A stretch of 64,000 nt of DNA. It comes from Lentilitoribacter sp. Alg239-R112. Lineage in GTDB: Bacteria > Pseudomonadota > Alphaproteobacteria > Rhizobiales > Rhizobiaceae. Under the pieces are notes generated by a model. That model was not told the DNA's origin. It ran no database searches and saw only the letters and a list, made by a program, of their open reading frames with translations. The number at the start of each line of letters is the position of its first letter. Position 1 is the first letter of the stretch. The stretch is taken from positions 1,736,001-1,800,000 of the forward strand of contig NZ_LS999833.1 of the NCBI RefSeq assembly GCF_900537175.1, read 5' to 3'. Positions 46,281-54,884 of this stretch are shown piece after piece. The position numbers were made by a program, and so were the translations under genes.

Positions 46281-47405
46281 CTAAGGCTTCACGTAATCTG
46301 CAGCATTATGCTTATCCATAACCGCTTGAAAACGGCGCGAAAATGCTTCGTCAGCAAGTTTTTTCCGGCGCTGAATATCATCCGTTGAAAGCATATTTTT
46401 CTCATGCATTTCAAGTAGGTCGCCTATGTGGCGCTGGGCTGCGGCACCAATTCCAGCCATTGTTTCTTCCGCCGCTGTATCAACGGCACTACCGAGTGTA
46501 TTGATCTTGTGAGCAACGTCCTGCTGCGCAGCTGTTTTCAAAGAATCTTCCAGAGCCTTGTAAAGGACAATTCGCTGTTCTGTATCGATCGTGAGCTTGT
46601 TAATCAACGTATTCTGTGCAGCAATCTGGTTATTCAATGAATCAACAAAAGTCTCAAACATGGACGTATAGCGTTCCAATGTTTGGCTCTCAGCCAGCAG
46701 TTCCTGTTCTTTAGCTTGTGCTTCGTTATACTCAGTTGCAACTTTCGCTCGCTCAGCCTCAAGACTTGTGCGCTCTTTTTGATCCGTAGAGGCAGCAATT
46801 TTATTTTCAATATCCAGCAATATCGGGTTTAACTCATCAATGCGGGATTGCGTTGCTTCAAGCGAACTCATCGCTGTTTTACGACGTTCAATAACTTCAG
46901 TCAGGCTTTTCTCCGATGTCTTATAGCGAAGCTCAAGCACATCCTTCTGGTCCGTCAAAATCCCTACAATTGAATCAGATTTTGTAAGAAGCTCCTGCAA
47001 ATTGCCGGCCAGTGACATGTTACGCACGCGATCTGAGCGCATGCGCTGCATTTTTTGCTTTGAAAACAAACCAATGAACTTTTCATACCCAGTGTAGCTT
47101 TTCATGCTTTCAAATTCAGAACCGAAAACATTTGTTGCATCTTCCAGGCCAATGATCAGGTCAGCAATATTGCTCTCCATAATCTTTTGTTGCTTGAGCA
47201 CATCATCAATACGCGCATTTTCGATATCAAATTCAGCATCACCGATCTTTGTGTCAGCCTTTGCTAACTGATCGAGTACACGGCCGGACGCATCTATCTT
47301 ATCGCGCATCTCCTTGACCTGATCGCGTGTTTGCTCAATTTCTTTATCCATTGAAACAAGTGATGCCATAAAATTTCCCCGACCTTTATTTGAACCTAAT
47401 GCCAA
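46281..47405 (-). CDS. Long coiled-coil protein, first gene of the AAA operon
   Basis: 374 residues almost entirely helical, with heptad-like charged stretches at about 18-75, 155-235 and 240-300 (for example ERRKTAMSSLEATQSRIDEL; TDQKERTSLEAERAKVATEY). A less charged segment near 85-125 (ADLIIGLEDATNVFGSEF) interrupts it. No signal peptide or membrane helix. The architecture resembles TelA/toxic-anion-resistance proteins, but I cannot confirm homology. As first gene it may be the structural scaffold of whatever the operon builds. A seven-base inverted repeat overlaps its candidate promoter. Confidence 0.78.
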   Translation of the reverse strand: MALGSNKGRGNFMASLVSMDKEIEQTRDQVKEMRDKIDASGRVLDQLAKADTKIGDAEFDIENARIDDVLKQQKIMESNIADLIIGLEDATNVFGSEFESMKSYTGYEKFIGLFSKQKMQRMRSDRVRNMSLAGNLQELLTKSDSIVGILTDQKDVLELRYKTSEKSLTEVIERRKTAMSSLEATQSRIDELNPILLDIENKIAASTDQKERTSLEAERAKVATEYNEAQAKEQELLAESQTLERYTSMFETFVDSLNNQIAAQNTLINKLTIDTEQRIVLYKALEDSLKTAAQQDVAHKINTLGSAVDTAAEETMAGIGAAAQRHIGDLLEMHEKNMLSTDDIQRRKKLADEAFSRRFQAVMDKHNAADYVKP

Positions 47406-47422
47406 AATTAATAATAAGTGCC

Positions 47423-47453
47423 TCTAATCTAGGATTAGAAACGAAAAAATCAA
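47423..47453 (-). promoter_or_regulatory. Candidate promoter and operator of the AAA operon
   Basis: Minus strand TTGATT (47453-47448), 16-base spacer and TAGATT (47431-47426) form a plausible promoter 20 bases before the coiled-coil gene start. TCTAATC-TAG-GATTAGA (47423-47439), a perfect seven-base inverted repeat, covers the -10 and could bind a repressor. Confidence 0.4.
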
Positions 47454-47474
47454 TCTGAATACCCAATATTTCAA

Positions 47475-48071
47475 TCAATCATTGGTATTTTTATACCCTA
47501 TCGCCTCTTTCCAATGCTGTCGACAATAGGAAACGTAACTCTCATTACCGCCAACCACGATTTGCGCGCCATCTTTAACAACATTTCCATCTCCATCTTG
47601 ACGCACAACCATCGTTGCTTTGCGTCCACAGTCACAAATAGTTCGCACTTCTCGTATTTCATCTGCAATCGACAGTAAGATCTTCGATCCCGGAAATAAC
47701 TTTCCCTGGAAGTCTGTTCTCAGACCATAGGCCATGACCGGAATATTCAAATCATCAACAACATCTGACAACTGCCAAGCCTGCTCCGCTGACATAAAAT
47801 TTGCCTCGTCAACAAACACGCATGCAATGTTACCATCGGCAAGTTTAGCCTTAACAATCTCATATAAATTGTCATCTTCTTCGAATGCAGTCGACTCGCT
47901 CTCAAGCCCGATACGGGAGCCAATTTTGCCTGCACTACCTGCTCGATTGTCGAGCGATGCATTGAGCAAGACCGTCCTCATGCCACGTTCCTGATAATTA
48001 TATGATGCTTGCAACAGCAGCGTAGACTTTCCAGCATTCATCGACGCATAGCTAAAATAGAGTTTTGCCAC
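47475..48071 (-). CDS. tdk: Thymidine kinase, type II
   Basis: Cytosolic salvage kinase, thymidine to dTMP. 198 residues. P-loop in YASMNAGKSTLLLQASYNY near 7-25, the Walker B-like VFVDEANFMSAEQ near 86-98 with the catalytic Glu, YGLRTDFQGKLFPGS near 114-128, and zinc-site cysteines in CDCGRKA (about 145-151) with a later C in SYCRQHW (about 185). Upstream of, and co-directional with, the coiled-coil/AAA operon but with a 69-bp gap holding a candidate promoter, so linkage may be incidental. Confidence 0.95.
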   Translation of the reverse strand: MAKLYFSYASMNAGKSTLLLQASYNYQERGMRTVLLNASLDNRAGSAGKIGSRIGLESESTAFEEDDNLYEIVKAKLADGNIACVFVDEANFMSAEQAWQLSDVVDDLNIPVMAYGLRTDFQGKLFPGSKILLSIADEIREVRTICDCGRKATMVVRQDGDGNVVKDGAQIVVGGNESYVSYCRQHWKEAIGYKNTND

Positions 48072-48163
48072 TTTACATCTCCCATATTAGTATTCAAACA
48101 CATGCGTACCATCACGTTTAATTGCTAGCCAAAATTATAACTATCAACAGGTATCCGAATAAA

Positions 48164-48895
48164 ATGCAGAAACAAGTGAACCCAATTAACGAAACCAACA
48201 ACGATGCTCGTGTTCTCGCTCGCCAACTGATTAGAACGGCAAGGTTCGGAGCAATTGGTGTTTTGCAAGATGATGGCTCTCCGCTTGTAAGTCGGGTTCT
48301 GGTCGGAACAGAAGCAACAGGAAATCCTGTCATTTTAATTTCAGAACTATCTGAGCACACAAAGGCAATCGAAAAAAACAATCAGGTATCATTGCTGTTG
48401 GGTGAACCTAAGAAGGGTGACCCGGTCGCCCATCCACGAATTTCATTGCAGGGGAATGCCCGACTAATTCCGAAAGAAAGCGACCAATATTCAAATATTC
48501 GAGCACGCTTTATTGCTCGTCACCCGAAGTCCGAACTTTACATCGGGTTTGCTGATTTTCAGATCTTCCAAATTGATGCGAAATCGGCAAATTTAAATGG
48601 TGGTTTCGGTAAGGCATTTCATCTCAAGCCGAATGATTTTCTATCGATTGAAACGAAATTATCAATGATGGAAAGCGAGATTATCAATATTATCAATAAT
48701 CAGCATAAAGATTTCCTGTCAAATCATGCCAAAAACAATGAAAGTGGCTGGCGATTAATAGGCATAGATTGCGATGGGTTTGATGTAGCAAACGGCGATA
48801 TCATCGACAGACGAGAGTTCAAAGTACCAATGAGTGAAGCCATCAGTCCAGCTGATGCTATCGCGTTTCTAACAAATAGTGAAAACCTAAAATAA
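48164..48895 (+). CDS. HugZ/HutZ-like haem-utilisation protein (PNPOx fold, DUF2470)
   Basis: 243 residues from ATG 48164 (a TTG 14 codons upstream is possible). N-terminal pyridoxamine-phosphate-oxidase-like split barrel: ARQLIRTARFGAIGVLQDDGSPLVSRVLVG near 17-46, LISELSEHTKAIEKNNQVSLLLGE near 55-78, PRISLQGNARLIP; C-terminal DUF2470 domain (about 165-243) with IGIDCDGFDV. Members of this combination bind and degrade haem for iron, and rirA lies 1.1 kb away, but no direct link is shown. A GC-rich hairpin five bases past the stop likely terminates the message. Confidence 0.85.
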   Translation: MQKQVNPINETNNDARVLARQLIRTARFGAIGVLQDDGSPLVSRVLVGTEATGNPVILISELSEHTKAIEKNNQVSLLLGEPKKGDPVAHPRISLQGNARLIPKESDQYSNIRARFIARHPKSELYIGFADFQIFQIDAKSANLNGGFGKAFHLKPNDFLSIETKLSMMESEIINIINNQHKDFLSNHAKNNESGWRLIGIDCDGFDVANGDIIDRREFKVPMSEAISPADAIAFLTNSENLK

Positions 48896-48899
48896 GCAA

Positions 48900-48924
48900 G
48901 GGCGCGCTTGACTAAAGCGCGCCC
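48900..48924. terminator. GC-rich hairpin after the HugZ-like gene
   Basis: Perfect ten-pair stem GGGCGCGCTT / AAGCGCGCCC with a five-base loop. On the plus strand TCTGTG follows, on the minus strand TTGCTTATTTT, which is the better terminator tail. It can end the HugZ-like message and also a leftward transcript from the element at 48930-48975. Confidence 0.75.
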
Positions 48925-48925
48925 T

Positions 48926-48975
48926 CTGTGCCACCACGGGATAGGGCCCGAAGTGCCGCCGGTCGAGGACAATTT
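48926..48975. ncRNA. Structured GC-rich intergenic element, possible small RNA
   Basis: A block far richer in G+C than its surroundings, lacking a credible coding frame. CACCACGGG (48932-48940) pairs with CCCGAAGTG (48947-48955) over a six-base loop, with one mismatch and one wobble. On the minus strand it would be followed by the strong hairpin at 48900-48924 and TTGCTTATTTT. A GC-rich structured island in AT-rich intergenic DNA is typical of structural RNAs. Strand and identity are not established. Confidence 0.35.
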
Positions 48976-49031
48976 GACATATGAAACTTGCCTCTATCTT
49001 GCGATCTAAGTGGCTGTTTTCTATACTTAAT

Positions 49032-49053
49032 TCACGATTTTCCGTGATTTTTT
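49032..49053 (+). terminator. Short terminator-like hairpin before the nucleoside hydrolase
   Basis: TCACG / CGTGA five-pair stem, six-base loop, then six T residues on the plus strand, 22 bases before the GTG start of the nucleoside hydrolase. Either the end of an upstream plus-strand transcript or a leader element. Confidence 0.4.
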
Positions 49054-49074
49054 AAACTCTTACAAGGTAACAAA

Positions 49075-50022
49075 GTGCATAAAATCATAATTGATACTGA
49101 TCCTGGGATCGATGATTCGCTAGCTATCGCATATGCTATAGCACATCCAGAAATCGACCTTATTGGCCTGACAACTATTTTTGGCAATGTCACGATTGAT
49201 CAGGCAACAACAAATGCTTTACAAGTTCTACCTGCCTTCGGCGGTACAGCAGATGTGGCGCGGGGCGCGGCCAATCCAATCAGTATCGAGGGCAATACAC
49301 CAAGCCATCATGTACACGGTGCTAACGGTTTCGGCGGATATGACTTCCCAGAATCTGGTCAAAAAGAAGTCGCACTTTCAGCTGCCGAATATCTGGTTGA
49401 AAAAACCAAACAGCATCCGGGGGAAATCACGATCTGTGCTGTTGGTCCTTTAACGAACTTAGCACTTGCGCTTAAGCTCGACCCAACAATCACATCACGA
49501 GTGAAAGAGGTTGTGATTATGGGTGGTGCTGTTTTCTATCCGGGCAATGTAACACCCGTCGCCGAAGCCAATTTTTGGAATGATCCACACGCGGCAGATC
49601 AGGTACTTGCGGCCAGTTGGCCCATGACATTAGCTCCGATGGATTGCACAATGCCGGTAATCTTCAATGAGCATGACATGGACATGATCGCACGTGACAA
49701 TGAAAAAATGGGCATACCGCTTAAAGAAATGTCGCAGTTTTACATCAACTTCTACCGCAATGTTGCAGGTCTTGATGGTTTGGTTCCTCACGATGTCATG
49801 GCACTGATGTGGGTAACAGCACCAGGTGCATTTACCGTTAGACGTTGTGCCGTAAGTGTAGTGACCGAAGGACCGGCGATTGGGCAATCAATAGGTTTGC
49901 CAGCGGGTAAAATGACATTATCAGACGCATTTAAAGACCGCCCGGATCTCAATGTATTGGTCGACACAGACATCAATATGTTCCGCGCTGACTATTTCAG
50001 CACGCTCAAAGCCGTTGGTTAA
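49075..50022 (+). CDS. Nucleoside hydrolase (inosine-uridine preferring family)
   Basis: 315-residue N-ribohydrolase splitting ribonucleosides into base and ribose for salvage. The calcium-binding DTDPGIDDSLA lies at residues 6-16, NALQ near 42, HGANGFGG near 81, ICAVGPLTNLALAL near 121, VIMGGAVFYPGNVTPVAEANFWNDPHAA near 147-174, and the catalytic-site VPHDVMALMW near 239-248. Start is GTG with AAGG seven bases upstream. Length is standard. Which nucleoside is preferred is not decided. Convergent with rirA, 16 bases between the stops. Confidence 0.93.
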   Translation: MHKIIIDTDPGIDDSLAIAYAIAHPEIDLIGLTTIFGNVTIDQATTNALQVLPAFGGTADVARGAANPISIEGNTPSHHVHGANGFGGYDFPESGQKEVALSAAEYLVEKTKQHPGEITICAVGPLTNLALALKLDPTITSRVKEVVIMGGAVFYPGNVTPVAEANFWNDPHAADQVLAASWPMTLAPMDCTMPVIFNEHDMDMIARDNEKMGIPLKEMSQFYINFYRNVAGLDGLVPHDVMALMWVTAPGAFTVRRCAVSVVTEGPAIGQSIGLPAGKMTLSDAFKDRPDLNVLVDTDINMFRADYFSTLKAVG

Positions 50023-50038
50023 ATCGTCCAAAATTATG

Positions 50039-50500
50039 CTAGGCGGCGGGAACGTCGTCCAGCAATTCATCCAGACCTAGAAGTGCATTAATATCTGGGC
50101 GAGCTTTTACCAAATCATCGATAGAATACTTAGATAAAACATCAAAAAATGCGTTCAACGCCTCACGCAAAGCAGTATTCAATGCACAACTATTCACAAG
50201 TGGACATTCTGCTGCATCATTTTCAAAACACTCTGCCATTGCAAAGTTATCTTCGGTCACCCGAACAACATCGAACAATGAAATGTCTTTAGCGGGACGA
50301 GCCAGCCGTACACCACCATTTCGGCCTCGTATTGTCTGAACAAGTCCACCCTTTGCCAAAGGTTGCAAAATTTTAAACAAGAATAATTCTGATACAGAGT
50401 AGGATTTTGCAATTTCTGCAATGCGACTTAAATCTTCATCATTTGCAGCACAGTACATCAGCATCCGCATTGCATAATTTGTTTGTCGTGTTAATCGCAT
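50039..50500 (-). CDS. rirA: Rrf2-family iron-responsive regulator RirA
   Basis: 153-residue [Fe-S] regulator. The N-terminal winged helix (MRLTRQTNYAMRMLMYCAAN; AEIAKSYSVSELFLFKILQPL; GRNGGVRLARP) and the cluster cysteines Cys91, Cys99 and Cys105 in CFENDAAECPLVNSC match RirA exactly in spacing. In Rhizobium and Agrobacterium, RirA represses iron-uptake genes when iron is sufficient. The gene has an Irr-type ICE box at 50531-50547, suggesting control by the haem-sensing regulator Irr, as described for rirA in relatives. IscR or NsrR are excluded by the residues around the cysteines. Confidence 0.93.
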   Translation of the reverse strand: MRLTRQTNYAMRMLMYCAANDEDLSRIAEIAKSYSVSELFLFKILQPLAKGGLVQTIRGRNGGVRLARPAKDISLFDVVRVTEDNFAMAECFENDAAECPLVNSCALNTALREALNAFFDVLSKYSIDDLVKARPDINALLGLDELLDDVPAA

Positions 50501-50530
50501 GAAATCATCCCAACTTTATGTTCTTTCTAA

Positions 50531-50547
50531 TTTAGAACAATTCTAAG
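50531..50547. promoter_or_regulatory. Iron-control element (ICE, Irr box) at rirA
   Basis: TTTAGAACAATTCTAAG: half-site TTTAGAA, three-base spacer, and TTCTAAG, one mismatch from the palindromic ICE consensus of Irr. It lies 31 bases before the rirA start. Confidence 0.75.
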
Positions 50548-50614
50548 AAAAGTGAACCCCTTTTCTCATATTTAAAACATGACGTGGCAATTTTTGTCAA
50601 ATATCAGGGAATCG

Positions 50615-50657
50615 GAATAATGCCAGATGATTATTCGCCTTAAGTCTGGCATTATTC
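50615..50657. repeat. Perfect 13-bp inverted repeat between rirA and FAH gene
   Basis: GAATAATGCCAGA (50615-50627) and TCTGGCATTATTC (50645-50657) around a 17-base centre. It lies 24 bases past the stop of the FAH-family gene and upstream of rirA. No T-run follows on either side, so it may be a terminator without a clear U-tail or a regulator site. Confidence 0.65.
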
Positions 50658-50681
50658 ATTTAACCGACTTTTACTGTTTGT

Positions 50682-51527
50682 CTATGAATCTTCGTCGACA
50701 TCCTGCATCTGTGTGCCAAGTCCGTCGATTGATAAGGACATTACATCTCCCTTTTTCAAATAAACAGGAGGTCTCATACCCATTCCAACACCAGGAGGCG
50801 TACCCGTAGAAATCACATCACCGGGGTGCAAGGTCATCATCTGAGAAAGATGTGAGATGATCTGCGCAACAGTAAAAATCATCGTGGATGTATTCCCGGT
50901 TTGCATTCTAGACCCGTTTACATCCAACCACATATCTAGCCCCTGAGGATTAGGTATTTCGTCTTTTGTGACCAACCACGGACCAAGTGGCCCAAATGTG
51001 TCGCAAGACTTTCCCTTTGTCCATTGGCCTGTTAATTCGGTTTGAAAGTGACGCTCAGAGACATCATTACAAACACAATAACCCGCCACATAATCCAGCG
51101 CATCAGCTTCACTTACATATTTGCACGCTTTTCCAATAACAACGCCAAGCTCAACTTCCCAATCTGATTTTTTAGAATCTTTTGGAATGGATACGGTATC
51201 ATTCGGCCCCACGATAGCCGAGGTTGCTTTCATAAATAGGATTGGATGTTCAGGTATCGGAAGGTTAGATTCTTTAGCATGGTCAGAATAATTCAAGCCA
51301 ATACACATTAACTTACCAACAGATCCAACACAGGCACCCAAACGGCGAGTACCATCAACTTTTGGCAATGAACTTTCATCCAAATCTTGAAGTTTGCTCA
51401 AGGAAGATGGCGAAAGCATTGAACCATCAATATCAGCAACATGGTCTGAAAGATCACGGAGCTGGCCTTCCTTATCAATTAAGCCCGGTTTTTCACTTCC
51501 CACTTTACCATAACGAACAAGTTTCAT
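50682..51527 (-). CDS. Fumarylacetoacetate hydrolase-family protein
   Basis: 281 residues; FAH-superfamily C-C bond hydrolase. The metal site is visible in DWEVELGVVIG near 121-131 with the upstream IGLNYSDHAKE near 75-85, and the CDTFGPLGPWLV loop near 174-185; VISTGTPPGVGMG near 238-250 is the conserved C-terminal loop. In this gene company (dehydratase plus SDR) it most resembles 2,4-diketo-3-deoxy-sugar-acid hydrolases, giving pyruvate and a second acid. Last gene of the leftward catabolic unit, 36 bases after the dehydratase. Confidence 0.9.
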   Translation of the reverse strand: MKLVRYGKVGSEKPGLIDKEGQLRDLSDHVADIDGSMLSPSSLSKLQDLDESSLPKVDGTRRLGACVGSVGKLMCIGLNYSDHAKESNLPIPEHPILFMKATSAIVGPNDTVSIPKDSKKSDWEVELGVVIGKACKYVSEADALDYVAGYCVCNDVSERHFQTELTGQWTKGKSCDTFGPLGPWLVTKDEIPNPQGLDMWLDVNGSRMQTGNTSTMIFTVAQIISHLSQMMTLHPGDVISTGTPPGVGMGMRPPVYLKKGDVMSLSIDGLGTQMQDVDEDS

Positions 51528-51563
51528 TTATAAACTCCCAGAATAATTGTTTAAAACGGATAA

Positions 51564-53366
51564 CTAATGATTATCGCGAGGTAGGTTTTTCTTCGCAATA
51601 GATTGATAATTCGGTGCGTCACGCAAGACCATACCCTCAGAAAAAGGCTCTACCATCTCACGAAAATATTGCTGCCAAGGTGATTGACTTGCAGGATGAG
51701 GAAAACCGCCCCCAGCAGTAAGTGCCTGTCTGCGTGTCTCCAACGCCTCATCACTGATCAAGATATCAGCAGAACATGCATTCAGGTCAATCTTGACCAT
51801 ATCGCCAGTTTGCACAAGTGCTAATCCGCCGCCTGCTGCGGCCTCCGGTGAGGCATTTAAAATTGATGGTGAACCCGATGTACCAGATTGCCGACCATCA
51901 CCAATACATGGCAGAGCCTCAACACCCTTCTTCAAGAGATAATCTGGCGCACGCATATTCACAACTTCAGCACCGCCAGGATAACCAATCGGTCCTGCGC
52001 CACGCATGATTAGAATACAATTTGCGTCGATATTTAACTTGGGATCATCAATGGTTGCATGGAACTGTTCCGGACCATCAAATACAATAGCGCGCCCTTC
52101 AAATGCATTGGGCATATCTGGGTCAGACAAATAGGTTTCTCTAAAAGCCTCTGATATCGCACTTGTTTTCATAATGGCAGAATCAAATAAATTACCAGAT
52201 AGATTGATAAAACCTGCATCTTGCTTCATAGGCTCCGGAATTTTCTTGATGACATCAGGATTCTCGATCTGCACATCTGCACAATTTTCAGCCATGGTTT
52301 TACCATTGGCTGTGATAGCATCTGGATAAGGTAGAAGATCATGTGCGAGCAATTGAGATATGACAGCAGGAACACCCCCTGCTCTATGATAATCCTCGCC
52401 AAGATATTCACCAACAGGCTGCAGATTCACAATCATCGGAATTTTATGCCCTATATTTTGCCAGTCCTGATTATCAAGAGAAACACCCAGATGGCGAGCG
52501 ATACCGTTTAGATGAATAGGTGCATTTGTAGACCCACCAATAGCTGAATTTACAACAATCGCATTTTCAAAGGCTTCGCGCGTCATGATTTTAGTTGGAA
52601 CAAGATCTTCCCAAACCATATCAACAATACGCCTACCGGTCTCATACGCCATCTGGCCACGTTCTCTGTATGGCGCTGGAATCGCCGCAGAGCCTGGAAG
52701 TTGCATACCCAGCGCTTCGGCCAACGAATTCATCGTTGTCGCTGTCCCCATTGTGTTGCAATAACCAACCGATGGCGCAGAGGATGCAACAAGTTCAATC
52801 ATACCTGCGTCATCGATCTCACCCTTGGCGCGGAGTTCACGCGCTTTCCACATTATCGTACCAGAACCAGTTCGCTCACCTTTGTACCATCCATTGAGCA
52901 TCGGTCCGACAGATAAGGCGATCGCTGGAATGTTAACTGTTGCAGCAGCCATCAACAAAGCCGGCGTGGTCTTATCGCATCCAACTGTAAGGACAACACC
53001 ATCTATTGGATAACCGTACAGCGTTTCGACCAATGAGAGGTATGCGAGATTTCGATCAAGCATCGCAGTTGGGCGTTTGCCTGTTTCTTGAATAGGGTGA
53101 ACGGGAATTTCAATCACCGTACCACCCATCGCAATCACTCCATCACGAACACGCTTCGCAAGCTCAATATGATGTCTGTTGCAAGGTGAAAGATCAGAGC
53201 CTGTTTGCGCAATAGCAATGATTGGTTTGCCAGACTGCAGCTCATCGCGTGTGAGGCCATAGTTTAAATAGCGCTCTAAATAGAGTGCTGTCATCTCAGG
53301 ATCATCAGGGTTATTAAACCAATTACGTGATCTCAAGTCTTCGGGTTTAATGACACGCTTTGTCAT
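51564..53366 (-). CDS. IlvD/Edd-family sugar-acid dehydratase (XylD-like)
   Basis: 600 residues. The N-terminus [28 protein letters not shown], the three cluster cysteines ([29 protein letters not shown]), [15 protein letters not shown] near 490-504 and the C-terminal PRDNH closely follow Caulobacter D-xylonate dehydratase, including its ending. Members act on xylonate, arabinonate, galactonate or fuconate, removing water to give the 2-keto-3-deoxy acid through an [Fe-S] cluster and Mg2+. It is not the branched-chain IlvD. Between SDR and FAH genes in one operon. Confidence 0.92.
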   Translation of the reverse strand: MTKRVIKPEDLRSRNWFNNPDDPEMTALYLERYLNYGLTRDELQSGKPIIAIAQTGSDLSPCNRHHIELAKRVRDGVIAMGGTVIEIPVHPIQETGKRPTAMLDRNLAYLSLVETLYGYPIDGVVLTVGCDKTTPALLMAAATVNIPAIALSVGPMLNGWYKGERTGSGTIMWKARELRAKGEIDDAGMIELVASSAPSVGYCNTMGTATTMNSLAEALGMQLPGSAAIPAPYRERGQMAYETGRRIVDMVWEDLVPTKIMTREAFENAIVVNSAIGGSTNAPIHLNGIARHLGVSLDNQDWQNIGHKIPMIVNLQPVGEYLGEDYHRAGGVPAVISQLLAHDLLPYPDAITANGKTMAENCADVQIENPDVIKKIPEPMKQDAGFINLSGNLFDSAIMKTSAISEAFRETYLSDPDMPNAFEGRAIVFDGPEQFHATIDDPKLNIDANCILIMRGAGPIGYPGGAEVVNMRAPDYLLKKGVEALPCIGDGRQSGTSGSPSILNASPEAAAGGGLALVQTGDMVKIDLNACSADILISDEALETRRQALTAGGGFPHPASQSPWQQYFREMVEPFSEGMVLRDAPNYQSIAKKNLPRDNH

Positions 53367-53381
53367 TTACGTCTCCAATAA

Positions 53382-54125
53382 TTATCCTGCCCAACCGCCA
53401 TCAATTAACATTGCTTGACCGGTGGTAAATGCACTATCTTCGGATGCTAGGTAGACTGCTAATGCAGCAATTTCTTCTGGTGTTCCAATTCGCCCCATAG
53501 GTTGACGAGCGATAAAGGCTTTGCGCGCCTCTTCATAATTCCCCATTGCATGAAGACGGTCTTCAAGCGACGGACTTTGCACGGTCCCCGGGCAAATTGC
53601 ATTGCAACGAATACCCATTTTAATGTGGTCAACCGCGACTGATTTTGTCATGCCAATGACCGCTGCTTTAGTTGCACCATAGACAAATCTATTTGGTGCA
53701 CCAATGATTGAGGACGCTGCCGATGCCATATTAATGATTGATCCATTTCCCTGTTCAATCATGCTTGGCAAAAATGCCTTGATCATTCTAAACGCAGACT
53801 TAACGTTCAGATCAAACGCAAAATCCCACTCATCATCCGTACACTCCAAAACGGTGCCAGAATGGACAAAGCCAGCGCAATTAAACAATACATTAGGTGA
53901 ATAATCCTTCGCTGCCTGCTCCACGGCAGCATCTGAGCGAACATCAAGAACTGTGATCGTAATATTTCCATTCGTTTCGGCAGAAAGACTATTCAACGCG
54001 TCTTCATTTATGTCAGTGGCAATAACTTGCGCGCCTTCATTTGCCATGGCAACTGCGGTTGCTCTGCCAATTCCCTGACCTGCAGCTGTTAATAGAGCTG
54101 TTTTACCTTTTAATCGTTCACCCAT
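53382..54125 (-). CDS. SDR-family dehydrogenase
   Basis: 247 residues. Cofactor motif TAAGQGIGRA near 12-21, Asp in TDIN at the end of beta-2 (NAD preference), NCAG near 81, and the active site Ser/YxxxK in MASAASSIIGAPNRFVYGATKAA. AGGAG six bases before the ATG at 54125 rules out the upstream in-frame start. It resembles 2-keto-3-deoxy-L-fuconate dehydrogenase and the related DHRS6/BDH2 group; oxidising the dehydratase product to a 2,4-diketo acid would fit the neighbours. Substrate is inferred from context. Confidence 0.9.
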   Translation of the reverse strand: MGERLKGKTALLTAAGQGIGRATAVAMANEGAQVIATDINEDALNSLSAETNGNITITVLDVRSDAAVEQAAKDYSPNVLFNCAGFVHSGTVLECTDDEWDFAFDLNVKSAFRMIKAFLPSMIEQGNGSIINMASAASSIIGAPNRFVYGATKAAVIGMTKSVAVDHIKMGIRCNAICPGTVQSPSLEDRLHAMGNYEEARKAFIARQPMGRIGTPEEIAALAVYLASEDSAFTTGQAMLIDGGWAG

Positions 54126-54167
54126 ATCCTGCTCCTTATACATTTTTTACGCGAATGATGGTTTTGC

Positions 54168-54821
54168 TCAACCATATTTATGTAAATGGTTGGCAATTTT
54201 CTCTCGACATACACTCACATCTCGCTCTATCGCCGCTTCAATAATTGCACGATGCTCAGCAATATTATCCTGCCTGAAACCAGTACCACCCGAGAGACCA
54301 ATCATATGTATCCGATGTAAATCGTATATGTCTCGGTGCTGTTCACGCAAAAGAGTCGATCCACATCCTGACACAAGTGTCTCATGAAACTCCCATTCGC
54401 ATTTACACCAGATATCAAATAAGTCTCGGTCATTCTGTGCATCGCTAAACTTGCCTTCAACATGCGCAAGCTTATGGTGAGCAGCTGTTAATTTCGCCTC
54501 CCATTCAAGGCCACCTTTGGCGATGGAAAGACTGGCACCCTCACACTCGATCATAATGCGAATTTCTATCGCTTCGTTGCACATTTGTTCCGATGCTTGC
54601 GGGACCCTAAATCCCTTATGCTCTTCAAAATCTATAAGTTTGTCGCATGAAAGTCTAAATAGCACTTCCCGAACGGTACTTGCTGCACATCCATATGCCA
54701 AACGAAGCTCTTCAGGTTTCAATTTAGAACCTGGAACATAGTGTGCAAAAATCAAACGCTGCCGAATATCCCAATAGATATCAGACGAACTTGCAACCTT
54801 ATCAATAATGAGAGCTGTCAC
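54168..54821 (-). CDS. GntR-family regulator, FadR/FCD subfamily
   Basis: 217 residues: winged helix at about 15-75 (DIRQRLIFAHYVPGSKLKPEELRLAYGCAASTVREVLFRL) and a C-terminal all-helical FCD ligand domain with metal-site candidates Asp, His and His (EFHETLVSGCGS; AEHRAIIEAAIERD). Probably represses this sugar-acid cluster and is relieved by a pathway acid. It is first in the leftward unit and divergent from the HIBADH-like gene; an 11-bp inverted repeat in the shared promoter region is the natural operator candidate. Confidence 0.9.
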   Translation of the reverse strand: MTALIIDKVASSSDIYWDIRQRLIFAHYVPGSKLKPEELRLAYGCAASTVREVLFRLSCDKLIDFEEHKGFRVPQASEQMCNEAIEIRIMIECEGASLSIAKGGLEWEAKLTAAHHKLAHVEGKFSDAQNDRDLFDIWCKCEWEFHETLVSGCGSTLLREQHRDIYDLHRIHMIGLSGGTGFRQDNIAEHRAIIEAAIERDVSVCREKIANHLHKYG

Positions 54822-54884
54822 TAAATTTCCATTTCATTTGACTAACGCCAGTGTGGTTCACGAGTATCGTTAAACTAAGTTGCA

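Noticed and set aside
48724..48972. 82-residue minus-strand frame running through the GC-rich intergenic block
   Set aside because: Half of it is antisense to the HugZ-like gene and the rest covers hairpins; composition is not that of a protein, so the block is treated as possible RNA.
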